Shown here piece by piece: positions 8,231-16,352 of a DNA stretch of 64,000 nt. How positions within the stretch are numbered: position 1 is the first letter of the stretch; every line of letters begins with the position of its first letter. The position numbers and the translations under genes were made by a program. The stretch is taken from the NCBI RefSeq assembly GCF_006912135.1, contig NZ_VIRS01000017.1, forward strand, positions 124,001 to 188,000. The letters run 5' to 3'. This DNA comes from Cryptosporangium phraense. GTDB taxonomy: Bacteria > Actinomycetota > Actinomycetes > Mycobacteriales > Cryptosporangiaceae. The notes under the pieces are model-generated. The model made no database searches, was not told the origin of the DNA, and worked only from the letters and a program-made list of their open reading frames with translations.

Positions 8231-8976
8231 GCTCGACGTTTCGGGATGAACCGCCTGACCGGACCCTGCTCACGTTCGTGCTCGTGGTCGTCGCGTTCGG
8301 GGTGGTCGTAGCGTCGTGCGCCGGCGGGGTCGCCGGTCTCCAGCGGCTCTACGGCCGCCCGCCCGGGCCCGACGTCGGCAGCTCGTCGCTGGTGGCGGCC
8401 CGCACCGAGGCCGCCCGGCTGGTGGCCGCCGCGTCCGGCGCGATCACGCCGGCCGGCAGCGAACCGATCGACTCCGCACAGTACGACGCCTGCTTCCGCG
8501 GGTCGCGGGAGTTCATGCGCTGGGACCGCTTCTCCTGGCGCTGCGCGAGCCGGCACACCGCGGTGCGGTCGGTCGCGCTGACCAGCCTGCCGACCGCGAT
8601 CCGCGAGGCGCAGGCCGATCTGATCAGCGCCGGCTGGCACAAGGAGTACGACTACCTCGACCAGGAGATGACCGACCGGGTCCTGGCCGACCCGACCGTC
8701 ACCCCGCGCCCGTCGCCGTCGATCGCCCCGCTGGACGGGATCGTGCAGGCGGCCGGGTACTCGTTCGAGGGCACCCGGGTCGACCTCGGTTTCGGCCGCC
8801 CGGCGCCCGGCTTCGTCGCGTCCTGCCTGCGGTTCCAGGAGGTGCAGATCGAGTCGGTGACCCGGCCGTACTGGGTGCGGAAGGGCCCGGTGCTGCGGAC
8901 CGGGCGGCTCTACGCGGTCGGCCCGTCGACGTTGCTGCTGACCGTGACCGCCCAGCGCACCTGGTTCAGTCGCTGA
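8227..8976 (+). CDS. membrane-anchored protein of unknown function, third gene of the sigma operon
   Basis: 249 residues. One hydrophobic segment lies at about residues 13-36 (LLTFVLVVVAFGVVVASCAGG), then a hydrophilic extracytoplasmic part rich in Arg, Trp and Pro. VASC could be a lipobox, but the preceding residues look more like an uncleaved anchor. No family is recognised. The GTG start overlaps the anti-sigma stop by 4 bp, so it belongs to the sigma/anti-sigma operon and may be part of the signal input. Confidence 0.75.
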   Translation: MSSTFRDEPPDRTLLTFVLVVVAFGVVVASCAGGVAGLQRLYGRPPGPDVGSSSLVAARTEAARLVAAASGAITPAGSEPIDSAQYDACFRGSREFMRWDRFSWRCASRHTAVRSVALTSLPTAIREAQADLISAGWHKEYDYLDQEMTDRVLADPTVTPRPSPSIAPLDGIVQAAGYSFEGTRVDLGFGRPAPGFVASCLRFQEVQIESVTRPYWVRKGPVLRTGRLYAVGPSTLLLTVTAQRTWFSR

Positions 8977-9510
8977 CGTGGCCGGCCGGGGAGTCGCGGC
9001 GGCCTACCTGGGGTTTTGGCCGTGGCCCCGGTTTTGTCGTAGGGGTGGGGGAGGGTTTCCGGCATGAGCGAACTCGGCGGACCTCGCGATCTCCGGTGGC
9101 CGAATCGGTCCGGAAGACGAAGACTGGGGGCGTGAGGAGGTCGCAGCCGGGTTGCGCTGGTCGAACGTGGCTGGACCAGCCCCTCCGGCCAGAACTACTT
9201 CGTGGAGCCGCCCACCCATGACATCGGACCGCACTCCGAATGCGCACCTGACCCACGCGTCGAGCCCGACCCACCCCCGCCCGTTCGTGAACCCGCCCCG
9301 CTCGGCCCCGCCCCGGTCGACCTCGCGCTGGGCGTGCCACCCGGCGCGCGAAGGGGTAAGCCCGACTCTTCAGGAAGCAAGGCCGGAACTTCGGGAATCG
9401 GATGAACCAATCTTCGTCGTGCGACGTGCTCACCTGGTGAACTTCAGTCGCACCCACGCGGTGATTCCTGCCGAGCCCGCCCCGGACCCGACAGTTGAAG
9501 GTGGTGACCG
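8977..9510. other. 534-bp region before ribA without a convincing gene
   Basis: I see no FMN riboswitch signature upstream of ribA. One proline-rich frame at 9202-9405 (with EPDPPPPVREPAP) and an in-frame stretch ending in ATGA overlap with ribA (9152-9514) could be read, but neither has a ribosome-binding site or recognisable domain. I leave them unannotated. Confidence 0.35.
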
Positions 9511-10212
9511 ATGACCACGACCGCTCCGGCGACCGTTCGCGTCCTCGCACGAGCAAAGCTCCCGACCCGCCACGGCGTCTTCGACGCCGTGTGTTTCTCC
9601 GGCAGCGACGACGTCGAACACCTGGCCCTCTCCATCCGGACGCCTCTGGGCGGGACGTCGTTGAACGGGTCGCCCCTCGGCGAGCCGTCCGACGGCGAAC
9701 GGCCCGGCGACGGGCCGCTGGACGACGACCCGCCGATCGTCCGCGTGCACTCGGAGTGCCTGACCGGCGAGGCGCTCGGGTCCCAGCGCTGTGACTGCGG
9801 CCCGCAGCTCGACTCCGCGCTCCGCCTGGTCGCCGAGACCGGCCGGGGGATGGTTCTGTATCTGCGCGGGCACGAGGGCCGGGGCATCGGCCTGGCCCAG
9901 AAGATCCGGGCCTACGCGCTGCAGGAGGCCGGCCTGGACACGGTCGAGGCCAACCTCGAGCTCGGCGAGCCGGTCGATCGGCGCAGCTATGGCCCGGCGG
10001 CGGCGTACCTGCGCCAGATCGGCGTCGACTCGATCCGGCTGCTGACCAACAACCCCGACAAGGTGGCCGCGTTACGCGCGGCCGGGGTCCAGGTCGCCGA
10101 GGTGCTGCCGATGCCGGCCGCGCCGGTTCCGGCGAACGAGGCCTACCTGGCGACGAAGACCGAGCGGATGGGCCACCGCGGCCTCCGCCTCGGCGACGAG
10201 GGCCTGAGCTGA
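9511..10212 (+). CDS. ribA: GTP cyclohydrolase II
   Basis: 233-residue enzyme of riboflavin synthesis that opens GTP to 2,5-diamino-6-ribosylamino-pyrimidinone phosphate, formate and pyrophosphate. The zinc ligands are Cys83, Cys94 and Cys96 in HSECLTGEALGSQRCDCG, and LRGHEGRGIGLAQKI (about 118-132) and LTNNPDK are the substrate loops. It is a stand-alone RibA, not fused to RibB. Residues about 46-75 form a Gly/Pro/Asp-rich insert (GGTSLNGSPLGEPSDGERP and onward) not usual in the family. There are no other riboflavin genes nearby, so it may be a second, dispersed copy. Confidence 0.93.
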   Translation: MTTTAPATVRVLARAKLPTRHGVFDAVCFSGSDDVEHLALSIRTPLGGTSLNGSPLGEPSDGERPGDGPLDDDPPIVRVHSECLTGEALGSQRCDCGPQLDSALRLVAETGRGMVLYLRGHEGRGIGLAQKIRAYALQEAGLDTVEANLELGEPVDRRSYGPAAAYLRQIGVDSIRLLTNNPDKVAALRAAGVQVAEVLPMPAAPVPANEAYLATKTERMGHRGLRLGDEGLS

Positions 10213-10231
10213 GCCATCGCTAGGCCGAGGC

Positions 10232-10255
10232 GGCGCGTGGCGATGCCCACGCGCC
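10232..10255 (+). terminator. ribA terminator hairpin
   Basis: GGCGCGTGG (10232-10240) pairs perfectly with CCACGCGCC (10247-10255) around a 6-nt loop, 20 bp after the ribA stop. No T-run follows, as is common in high-GC actinomycetes. Confidence 0.5.
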
Positions 10256-10349
10256 GCTGCGGCCCCGCGCCGCTGCGGCCCCGCGCCGCTGCGGCCCCGC
10301 GCCGTGACGCGGCCCCGCGCCGTGACGCGGCCCCGCGCCGCTCGCGGCC
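10251..10349. repeat. short tandem repeat, 16/18-bp units
   Basis: Three identical 16-bp units GCGCCGCTGCGGCCCC (10251-10298) are followed by two identical 18-bp units GCGCCGTGACGCGGCCCC (10299-10334) and a partial unit GCGCCGCTCGCGGCC. It is non-coding and leads directly into the 47-bp repeats. Confidence 0.85.
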
Positions 10350-10356
10350 GGGCTTC

Positions 10357-10544
10357 GTGACGCTGCGCCGGTCGCGGTGCCGCGCCGGTCGCGGTCGGGT
10401 GCCGTGGTGCTGCGCCGTTCGCGGTGCCGCGCCGGTCGCGGTCGGGTGCCGTGACGCTGGGCCGTTCGCGGTCCTGCGCCGGTCGCGGTCGGGCGTCGTG
10501 GTGCTGCGTCGGTCGCGGCTCCGCGCCGGTCGCGGTTGGGCGTC
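10357..10544. repeat. four tandem 47-bp repeats
   Basis: Units at 10357-10403, 10404-10450, 10451-10497 and 10498-10544 begin GTGACGCTGC or GTGGTGCTGC and contain CGCGCCGGTCGCGGTCGGG near their ends. Every unit is exactly 47 bp, which is not a multiple of three, and the copies differ by scattered substitutions. Each unit contains two near copies of GCGCCGGTCGCGGT. There are no spacers, so it is not a CRISPR array. It ends about 50 bp before the DUF2889 gene. Confidence 0.85.
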
Positions 10545-10593
10545 GTGACGCGTATGAAGGATGGTGGTTCGTCCATGCAACCGAGGAGCGCCG

Positions 10594-11715
10594 ATGGCGT
10601 CCGTCTCCCTGCATCCGCGTCACGGAACCCACGCGCCGACCAGCGGCTCGCCCGGCCGACGGCCCGGGTCCGTGCGCCGGACGAGCACCGTCGACATGCT
10701 CCGCCCGGACGGGCTGACCGGCCGGGTCGTGGTCGACGCGCGCGCCCGCGACCGGAGCGACACGGCCGAGGCGATGACCCGCGTCTCGGCCGAGATCGAC
10801 TACCTGTCCGGGTGGACGCTGCTCTCGCTCTCGGCCGACCCGCCGGACGAGCGGCTCGCCGCGCTCACCGGGGCGTCCGCCGGCGGCGGGTTCCGCCGCC
10901 GGGTCCAGGAGACCCTTCCCGACCACTATGCGGACGCGACCCGCCTGCACCTGTTGCTCGACGACTTCCCGGTGGCCGCGCTGGTCAGCGGCGTCGCGCT
11001 GCACGCGGCGGGCATCGGGGCCCGGGGCGGCTCGGCCCGGGCGATGGCCCGGCAAGCCGACCTCTGCTCGGGCTGGCGCACCGACGGCACGATCATGATC
11101 GGCATCACCCGTGACGACGCGATCCCGATCGTCACCGGCCCCGAAGCGCCCCCGCTGACCGGCCCCGCCAACCCCGAAACCCCCGCCGGCCGCGAAACCC
11201 CCGCCGGCCGCGAAACCCCCGCCGGCCGCGAAACCCCCGCCGGCCGCGAAACCCCCGCCGGCCGCGAAACCCCCGCCGGCCCCGAAGACCCAGGCCCCGC
11301 AGACCCCGCAGCCTGGCACGACCTGCCGCCGCTGCCCGCCCACGCCGTCCGGCGCGCCCGGCGCCTCGACGTCTGGGCCGAGGACGGCGCCTGGCAACTC
11401 GACAGCCTCTACCGCGACTCGCACGTGGACGCCGACGGCCGCGAGACCGTGATCCACGAGTGGTCGCTGCGCGCCCGCGTCGACCCGGACGACTTCACGA
11501 TCCTGGCCATCGAGGCGATCCCGCGCGTGCTGCCGTGGACCGAGTGCCCGTCGGCCGGGGCCAGCGCCGCCCGCCTCACCGGCCTCGACGTCCGCGAACT
11601 ACGGCCGCTGGTCCGGCGCGAGTTCACCGGCATCTCGACCTGCACCCATCTCAACGACCAGATGCGCCAGCTCTCCGACGTCCCCGCGCTGGTGAGGTTT
11701 TCCGCACTGTCCTAG
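10594..11715 (+). CDS. DUF2889 domain protein with internal repeat tract
   Basis: 373 residues. The C-terminal region (about 240-373) carries LYRDSHVDADGRETVIHEWS, IEAIPRVLPWTECPSA and GISTCTHLNDQMRQLSD, which fit the DUF2889 family; its function is unknown. In the middle, six tandem copies of GRETPA form a Pro/Glu linker that separates an N-terminal part with LSGWTLLSLSADPPDERLAA. ATG 10594 was chosen because GAGGAG lies 5 nt upstream; an in-frame ATG at 10561 lacks such a site. No operon partners are evident. Confidence 0.8.
   Translation: MASVSLHPRHGTHAPTSGSPGRRPGSVRRTSTVDMLRPDGLTGRVVVDARARDRSDTAEAMTRVSAEIDYLSGWTLLSLSADPPDERLAALTGASAGGGFRRRVQETLPDHYADATRLHLLLDDFPVAALVSGVALHAAGIGARGGSARAMARQADLCSGWRTDGTIMIGITRDDAIPIVTGPEAPPLTGPANPETPAGRETPAGRETPAGRETPAGRETPAGRETPAGPEDPGPADPAAWHDLPPLPAHAVRRARRLDVWAEDGAWQLDSLYRDSHVDADGRETVIHEWSLRARVDPDDFTILAIEAIPRVLPWTECPSAGASAARLTGLDVRELRPLVRREFTGISTCTHLNDQMRQLSDVPALVRFSALS
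11176..11283 (+). repeat. six 18-bp in-frame tandem repeats
   Basis: The unit GAAACCCCCGCCGGCCGC recurs from 11176, five exact copies and a sixth whose last bases differ. It encodes ETPAGR repeats within the DUF2889 protein. Near-identical copies suggest recent expansion by slippage, so length may vary between strains. Confidence 0.9.
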
Positions 11716-11773
11716 TGCGGAACGCCTGGTCGAACGGGTGGTCGGCCCCATGGCCGGGCGCGGCCGGAATTTC

Positions 11774-11779
11774 TAGCGT
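11774..11779 (+). promoter_or_regulatory. -10 box (TAGCGT) of the DedA operon
   Basis: TAGCGT lies 7 nt before the DedA ATG, matching the leaderless pattern repeated in this window. Confidence 0.4.
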
Positions 11780-11786
11780 TCCCACC

Positions 11787-12422
11787 ATGACCTTTGTGGA
11801 TACCGGCGGCTGGGCCGTCGACCTGATGGACGCGCTCGGCGGGCCCGGCGCCGGCCTGGCGATCGCGGCCGAGAACCTGTTCCCACCCCTGCCGAGCGAG
11901 GTGATTCTGCCTTTGGCCGGCTTCGCGGCCTCGCGCGGTGAGCTGAGCCTGGCCGGCGCCCTGTTCTGGACGACGCTCGGCTCGCTGGCCGGCGCGCTGG
12001 TCCTCTACGGGATCGGCGCCTGGTTCGGACGTGACCGGATCCGCGCGATCGTGGCCCGCTTACCGCTGGTGAACCTGGCCGACGTCGACCGCACCGAGGC
12101 CTGGTTCGCTCGCCACGGCGGCAAGGCCGTGTTCTTCGGCCGGATGATCCCGATCTTCCGTAGCCTGATCTCGATCCCGGCCGGCGTCGAGCGGATGCCA
12201 CTGGGCCGGTTCGCGCTCTACACGACGCTCGGCAGTCTGCTCTGGAACACCGTGTTCGTGCTGGCCGGGTACGTCCTGGGTGAGCAGTGGTGGCGGGTCG
12301 AGCGGTACGCCGAGGTGTTCGAGTACGCGGTGATCGCGCTGGTGCTGGCCGCGGTCGGCTGGTTCGGAATCGGACGCTACCGGCGCTACCGGCAGCTCCG
12401 CCGGGGGACACTGGTCCGGTGA
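11787..12422 (+). CDS. DedA family membrane protein (VTT domain)
   Basis: 211-residue integral membrane protein. It has AAENLFPPLPSEVILPLAGF near residues 29-48, GSLAGALVLYGIGAWFGRDR near 64-84 and FFGRMIPIFRSLISIPAG near 114-131, the conserved DedA motifs including the Arg residues needed for lipid-carrier transport. Family members help flip polyprenyl phosphate or phospholipids. It starts at ATG 11787 and overlaps the histidine kinase by 4 bp, giving a DedA-kinase-regulator operon, so the two-component pair may respond to envelope state. Confidence 0.92.
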   Translation: MTFVDTGGWAVDLMDALGGPGAGLAIAAENLFPPLPSEVILPLAGFAASRGELSLAGALFWTTLGSLAGALVLYGIGAWFGRDRIRAIVARLPLVNLADVDRTEAWFARHGGKAVFFGRMIPIFRSLISIPAGVERMPLGRFALYTTLGSLLWNTVFVLAGYVLGEQWWRVERYAEVFEYAVIALVLAAVGWFGIGRYRRYRQLRRGTLVR

Positions 12423-13546
12423 CGTGGGGCATCCGGGCCGGGCGGATCGGGGTCGGCGTGGCGCTCGGTGCGGCGACCGGGCTGCTCGCCGCGGCTTTCC
12501 TGGTCGTCGCCGGTCTCGTGCTGCTCGGGACGGCCGGGCGCGGCTCGGCCCGGCTCGGGTCGGTGGCCGGTCGGCTGGCCGCGCTCGACCGGCGCCGGGT
12601 CGAGCGGTTCCTCGGCCCGGTGGCGGGCGCGAACAACGCGGTCGCCTACCTCGCCCTCCGGGTGCCGGTCGGGCTGTTCGGCGGGCTGCTGCTCGGGCTG
12701 CTGACCTGGGGTGCGGGGTCGGTCGCGGTGCTCTCGATCGGCTGGGTCGTCGGCTGGGAGCCCCTCGACGGTCTCGAGCCCTCTCCGTTCAACGTCGTCT
12801 ACCTGCTCGGGCTCGCGGCCGTGCTGGGGTTCCTCACCCTGTCGGGGATCGTGGCGTTCGCCCGCTTCGACCACTGGGTCGCCGAGCGGTTGCTCGGCCC
12901 CGGGTCGCGCGCCGTCTACGAGCAGCGGATCGCCGAGCTGTCCGTCGCCCGGGCCGCGGTCGTCACCGCCGTCGATGCCGAACGTCGGAGGATCGAACGG
13001 GATCTGCACGATGGCGTCCAGCAGAGGCTCGTCGCCGTAGGCATGCTGCTGGGGCGAGCCCGACGGCTCGACCCGGCCGACGCCCGGCAGGCCGACCTGC
13101 TGCGGCAGGCCCACGACGAGGCGGCCGACGCGCTCGTCGACCTGCGGGAGGTGTCCTGGCGGGTCTTCCCGGCCGCGCTCGACGCGGGCGGCCTGCCGGC
13201 CGCGCTGGAGACGGTCGCGGACCGGTCGCCGCTGCCGGTGATGCTGACGTTCGATCTGGACGAAAGGCCGGTGAGCGCCGTCGAGACCGTCGCGTACTTC
13301 GTGGTCAGCGAGGCGGTGACCAACGCGATCAAGCACGCCGGGGCGTCGGCGGTCGACGTCGCCGTGCGTCGGGCCGGAGGGACACTGCACGTCCGGGTCA
13401 CCGACGACGGGGCCGGCGGCGCCGAGCCGGCCGGCGGTGGGCTGACCGGCCTGCGTCAGCGGGTGGCGGCGCTCGACGGGCGGTTCGCGGTGTCCAGCCC
13501 GGCCGGCGGGCCGACGACGATCGAGGCGGTGCTGCCGTGCGGCTGA
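12419..13546 (+). CDS. sensor histidine kinase, NarL-type (HisKA_3)
   Basis: 375 residues. The N-terminal half has about four hydrophobic helices (about 8-38, 80-115 and 125-150). The dimerisation region contains ERRRIERDLHDGVQQRLVAV, with the phosphorylated His at about residue 196. The ATPase N-box SEAVTNAIKHAGAS is near 300 and GGGLTGLRQRVAALDG near 340. The GTG start at 12419 overlaps the DedA stop (GTGA). It should phosphorylate the response regulator encoded immediately downstream; the signal is unknown. Confidence 0.92.
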   Translation: MTWGIRAGRIGVGVALGAATGLLAAAFLVVAGLVLLGTAGRGSARLGSVAGRLAALDRRRVERFLGPVAGANNAVAYLALRVPVGLFGGLLLGLLTWGAGSVAVLSIGWVVGWEPLDGLEPSPFNVVYLLGLAAVLGFLTLSGIVAFARFDHWVAERLLGPGSRAVYEQRIAELSVARAAVVTAVDAERRRIERDLHDGVQQRLVAVGMLLGRARRLDPADARQADLLRQAHDEAADALVDLREVSWRVFPAALDAGGLPAALETVADRSPLPVMLTFDLDERPVSAVETVAYFVVSEAVTNAIKHAGASAVDVAVRRAGGTLHVRVTDDGAGGAEPAGGGLTGLRQRVAALDGRFAVSSPAGGPTTIEAVLPCG

Positions 13547-14181
13547 TGCTCGCGGAAGACTCAGCGCTGCTCCGGGTGGGGCTGGAACGCCTGGTCGCCG
13601 ACGAGGGCCACGAGGTCGTCGCCTCGGTGGGGGACGCCGACGCGCTGCTCGCCGCGGTCGCCGCCGGGCCGCCGGACGTCGTCGTGCTGGACGTGCGGAT
13701 GCCGCCGACGCACACCGACGAGGGGCTGCGGGCGGCGTTGCGCATCCGTGAGCGGTGGCCCGGGGTGGGCGTCCTCGTGCTGTCTCAATACGTCGAGAAG
13801 AACTACGCGGCGGAGCTGCTGGGCAGCACCGCCTCGGGCGTGGGGTACCTGCTGAAGGACCGGGTGATCCGGGTCGAGGAGTTCCTCGACGCGCTGACCC
13901 GGGTCGGCGACGGCGGAGCGGCGTTCGACCCGGAGGTCGTGCGCCAGTTGCTGGCCCGGCCGGCCCGCGTCGACCCGCTGGTCCGGCTCACCGCCCGGGA
14001 GCGGGAGGTGCTCGGGCGGATGGCCGAGGGCCAGACCAACGGGCGGATCGGCGCGGACCTGGTGATCTCCCAGTCCGCGGTCGAGAAGCACGTGAACGCG
14101 ATCTTCGAGAAGCTCGGGCTGTCGGCCGAGGGCGGCTACAGCCGACGAGTCCTCGCCGTCCTGCGGTACCTCAGTGCATGA
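13537..14181 (+). CDS. LuxR/NarL-type response regulator
   Basis: 214 residues. The receiver domain begins VRLMLAEDSALLRVGLERLV with acidic residues E7 and D8 and the phospho-acceptor Asp52 in VVVLDVRMPP. The LuxR-type helix-turn-helix is at about residues 147-200 (LTAREREVLGRMAEGQTNGR, SAVEKHVNAIFEKLGL). GTG 13537 gives the canonical N-terminus and a 10-bp overlap with the kinase gene; ATG 13546 would cut the first beta strand. It is the output of the DedA-linked two-component system and ends convergently with the thioesterase gene. Confidence 0.92.
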   Translation: MRLMLAEDSALLRVGLERLVADEGHEVVASVGDADALLAAVAAGPPDVVVLDVRMPPTHTDEGLRAALRIRERWPGVGVLVLSQYVEKNYAAELLGSTASGVGYLLKDRVIRVEEFLDALTRVGDGGAAFDPEVVRQLLARPARVDPLVRLTAREREVLGRMAEGQTNGRIGADLVISQSAVEKHVNAIFEKLGLSAEGGYSRRVLAVLRYLSA

Positions 14182-14896
14182 TCCGACGTAACTGGCGGGC
14201 CTGGGCGACGAGCGTTCCGTCGGCGGTGTGCAGCGTCGTGTCGTCCACGCACAGGTCGTCCGTCGCCCAGGCCGTGGACTGACGGAGCCGGAACCACGCG
14301 TCGGGCGCGGACGCGGCCGGGGTGAAGTGGGCGGTCAGCTCGGCGGTGGGGATCATGACCGGCGCGGTCAGCGTCGCGAACAGGCCCGGGGGAAGCGCGT
14401 CGAGCAGGATCGCGGCGACCTCCGGCGCACTGAACGCCCGATGACTGAACGCCGTACTCCGGAGCCGGATCCAGACGTCGAACGCCGGATCGGCCCCTCC
14501 GGCCAACGGCCGGGCCGCGTTGACCGGACGGATCTCGAAGTGCTGTCCGATCGGGACGAACGCGGCCGGCAGCTCGAGCAGCGGACACGCGTCGGGGGAG
14601 GGCGCGGGGGCGTCGGGAAGGAAGCCGCGGACCGGGCCGGGCGCGGTCCGGACCACCCGGACCAGGCCGGTGAGCGCCCGGCCGATCGAGGCCGACACCG
14701 TCGCGGTCCGGCCCGGGTGTACGACGGTCGCGTCGACGACGACCTCGTCCGGGCGGACCGGAGCGAAGTAGTGCGCGGTGACCGTCGCCGGGGTGCCCGG
14801 CACCAGGTCGGTCGCCGTCCGCAGCAGCGCGGCCAGCAGCACACCGCCGTGCACCCCGGCGAAGCCCAGCCAGGTCTCGTCCAGCTTCGTCGTCAC
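14171..14896 (-). CDS. acyl-CoA thioesterase-like double-hotdog protein
   Basis: 241 residues with two hotdog halves: WLGFAGVHGGVLLAALLRTA and VTAHYFAPVRPDEVVVDATV in the first, AELTAHFTPAASAPDAWFRL and DDTTLHTADGTLVAQARQLR in the second. This matches the TesB-related 4HBT_3 family, which hydrolyses acyl-CoA or acts as an acyl carrier. GTG 14896 overlaps the MFS stop by 4 bp, so it is co-translated with the exporter. The pair may handle an acylated or aromatic acid compound, which is inference. Confidence 0.82.
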   Translation of the reverse strand: MTTKLDETWLGFAGVHGGVLLAALLRTATDLVPGTPATVTAHYFAPVRPDEVVVDATVVHPGRTATVSASIGRALTGLVRVVRTAPGPVRGFLPDAPAPSPDACPLLELPAAFVPIGQHFEIRPVNAARPLAGGADPAFDVWIRLRSTAFSHRAFSAPEVAAILLDALPPGLFATLTAPVMIPTAELTAHFTPAASAPDAWFRLRQSTAWATDDLCVDDTTLHTADGTLVAQARQLRRIMH

Positions 14897-16293
14897 CGGG
14901 TCTCCGCCGCGACCACGCTCGGGGAGACCGCGGGTGTGCGGCGGGCCGTCGAGAGGCCGAGCGCGGCTCCGGCCGAGACCAGCGCGATCGCGGCGATCAC
15001 CCACCACGTGCGCTGGAAGGCCGCGTGGGCCTGCGCCCAGCCGACCGGCGAGCCCAGCACCGCGACCAGCACGCTGACCCCGATCACCGTGCCGACCTGG
15101 CGGCTCATGTTGACGATCGCGCTGCCGGTCGCCGACCGGGCCGGCGGCAGCGAGGCGGTCGCGGTGGCCAGGATTGTCGGCAGCGTCAGCCCGACTCCGA
15201 CCCCGCCGAGCAGCCAGCCCGGCAGCAGCTCGGTGAAGTAGGCGGGCGTCGGCCCGACCGAGGTCAGCATCAGCACGCTGCCGGCCGCCCAGAGCGCGCA
15301 CCCGATCGCCGCCAGCCATCCGGCCGGCACCCGCCGGATCAGCGCGGCCCCGCCGAGCGCGAACACCGGCACCATCAGGGGGCCGGGCGCCACCGCGAGC
15401 CCGGTCTTCACCGCCGAGTAGCCCCACACCTCCTGCAGGAACAGGATCCCGCCGAGCAGGCCGGCCGCGAACGCGGCGCTGAACAGCCAGATCGCCAGGT
15501 TGGCCCAGGCGTACGTCCGCACCCGGAACAGCGCCAGGTCGATCAGCGGCGACGGGTGGCGCGCGGTGTTCACCGCGAACCCGGTCAGCGCGACCGCCGC
15601 GACCGCGAACGACACCAGCACCCCGGTGCTGCCCCAGCCCCAGTCGTTCCCCTCGACCAGCGCCAGCGACAGCGCGCCGATCCCGACCGTCAGGACGGCC
15701 GCGCCGACCAGGTCGAGGTCGGTGTCCGGGTCCGGCACCCGGTAGTCCGGTACGGCGCGCAGCGCCGCAAAGACCAGGACCACACCCATGGGGACGTTGA
15801 TGAGGAAGATCCAGCGCCAGGACAGTTCGACGAGCAGCCCGCCGACGACCGGGCCGATCGCGGCGGCCAGGGCGTTGGTGGCCGCCCAGATCCGGACCGA
15901 GAACGCCCGCCGCTCGGCCGGGACCGCGTGCAGCAGCAGGCCCATGCTGGTCGGGGTCAGCGCGGCCGCGCCGATCGCCTGCACGACCCGGAACCCGACC
16001 AGCGCGGCGACCGAGGGGGCGAGCGCGCAGGCCGCGCTGGCCGCGGTGAACACGATCAGGCCGCCGACGAACGCCCGCCGGTTGCCGATCCGGTCGGCCC
16101 AGCGCCCGATCGGGATCAGCAGGGCCGCGTAGACGATCGCGTACCCGTTGAGGATCCAGCTCAGGTCGCCGAGCGAGTGCCCGGGGAAGCTCCGGCCGAT
16201 GTCGGCGAAGGCCACGTTGACGACGAACAGGTCGAGGCCGGCCAGGAACGGGGCTCCGCACAGGATCGCGAGCACCTGACTTGACTTCTGCAT
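14893..16293 (-). CDS. MFS transporter, DHA2 (EmrB/QacA-like) family
   Basis: 466 residues, about 14 transmembrane helices. LAGLDLFVVNVAFADIGRSF near residues 17-36, WILNGYAIVYAALLIPIGRW near 45-64 and ADRIGNRRAF after it are the helix 1 to motif A region of drug:H+ antiporters; GFRVVQAIGAAALTPTSMGL follows. It probably exports a toxic compound. The ATG at 16293 is divergent from the HxlR gene, and the intergenic region has the same TAGTCAGGG motif beside each start, pointing to HxlR control. Confidence 0.9.
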   Translation of the reverse strand: MQKSSQVLAILCGAPFLAGLDLFVVNVAFADIGRSFPGHSLGDLSWILNGYAIVYAALLIPIGRWADRIGNRRAFVGGLIVFTAASAACALAPSVAALVGFRVVQAIGAAALTPTSMGLLLHAVPAERRAFSVRIWAATNALAAAIGPVVGGLLVELSWRWIFLINVPMGVVLVFAALRAVPDYRVPDPDTDLDLVGAAVLTVGIGALSLALVEGNDWGWGSTGVLVSFAVAAVALTGFAVNTARHPSPLIDLALFRVRTYAWANLAIWLFSAAFAAGLLGGILFLQEVWGYSAVKTGLAVAPGPLMVPVFALGGAALIRRVPAGWLAAIGCALWAAGSVLMLTSVGPTPAYFTELLPGWLLGGVGVGLTLPTILATATASLPPARSATGSAIVNMSRQVGTVIGVSVLVAVLGSPVGWAQAHAAFQRTWWVIAAIALVSAGAALGLSTARRTPAVSPSVVAAETR

Positions 16294-16345
16294 AGTCAGG
16301 GACGCTACGGGGCTGGCTACGGTGATGTCTAGTCAGGGGTAGCCT
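16275..16345. promoter_or_regulatory. candidate HxlR operators and divergent promoters
   Basis: TAGTCAGGG occurs at 16293-16301, next to the TAGCGT -10 of the MFS gene (16302-16307, minus strand), and again at 16330-16338, directly before the TAGCCT -10 of the HxlR gene (16340-16345). CCTGACT at 16275-16281 forms an inverted repeat with AGTCAGG at 16294-16300. This suggests one regulator binding both promoters. Confidence 0.5.
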
Positions 16346-16352
16346 GGGCCAC

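Noticed and set aside
8977-9510. FMN riboswitch upstream of ribA
   Set aside because: No conserved RFN-element core or supporting helices could be seen in the leader.
9152-9514. Small reading frame overlapping the ribA start by 4 bp
   Set aside because: The ATGA overlap is tempting, but there is no ribosome-binding site, no domain and low-complexity content, so I left it out.
10251-10544. Possible CRISPR array
   Set aside because: The 16/18-bp and 47-bp units are directly adjacent with no spacers, and no cas gene is near.
10072-11457. Minus-strand frame with repeated GGGFAA and ATGAAPR motifs
   Set aside because: The apparent protein repeats are the reverse reading of the non-coding repeats and the GRETPA tract. 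The plus strand carries the supported DUF2889 gene.
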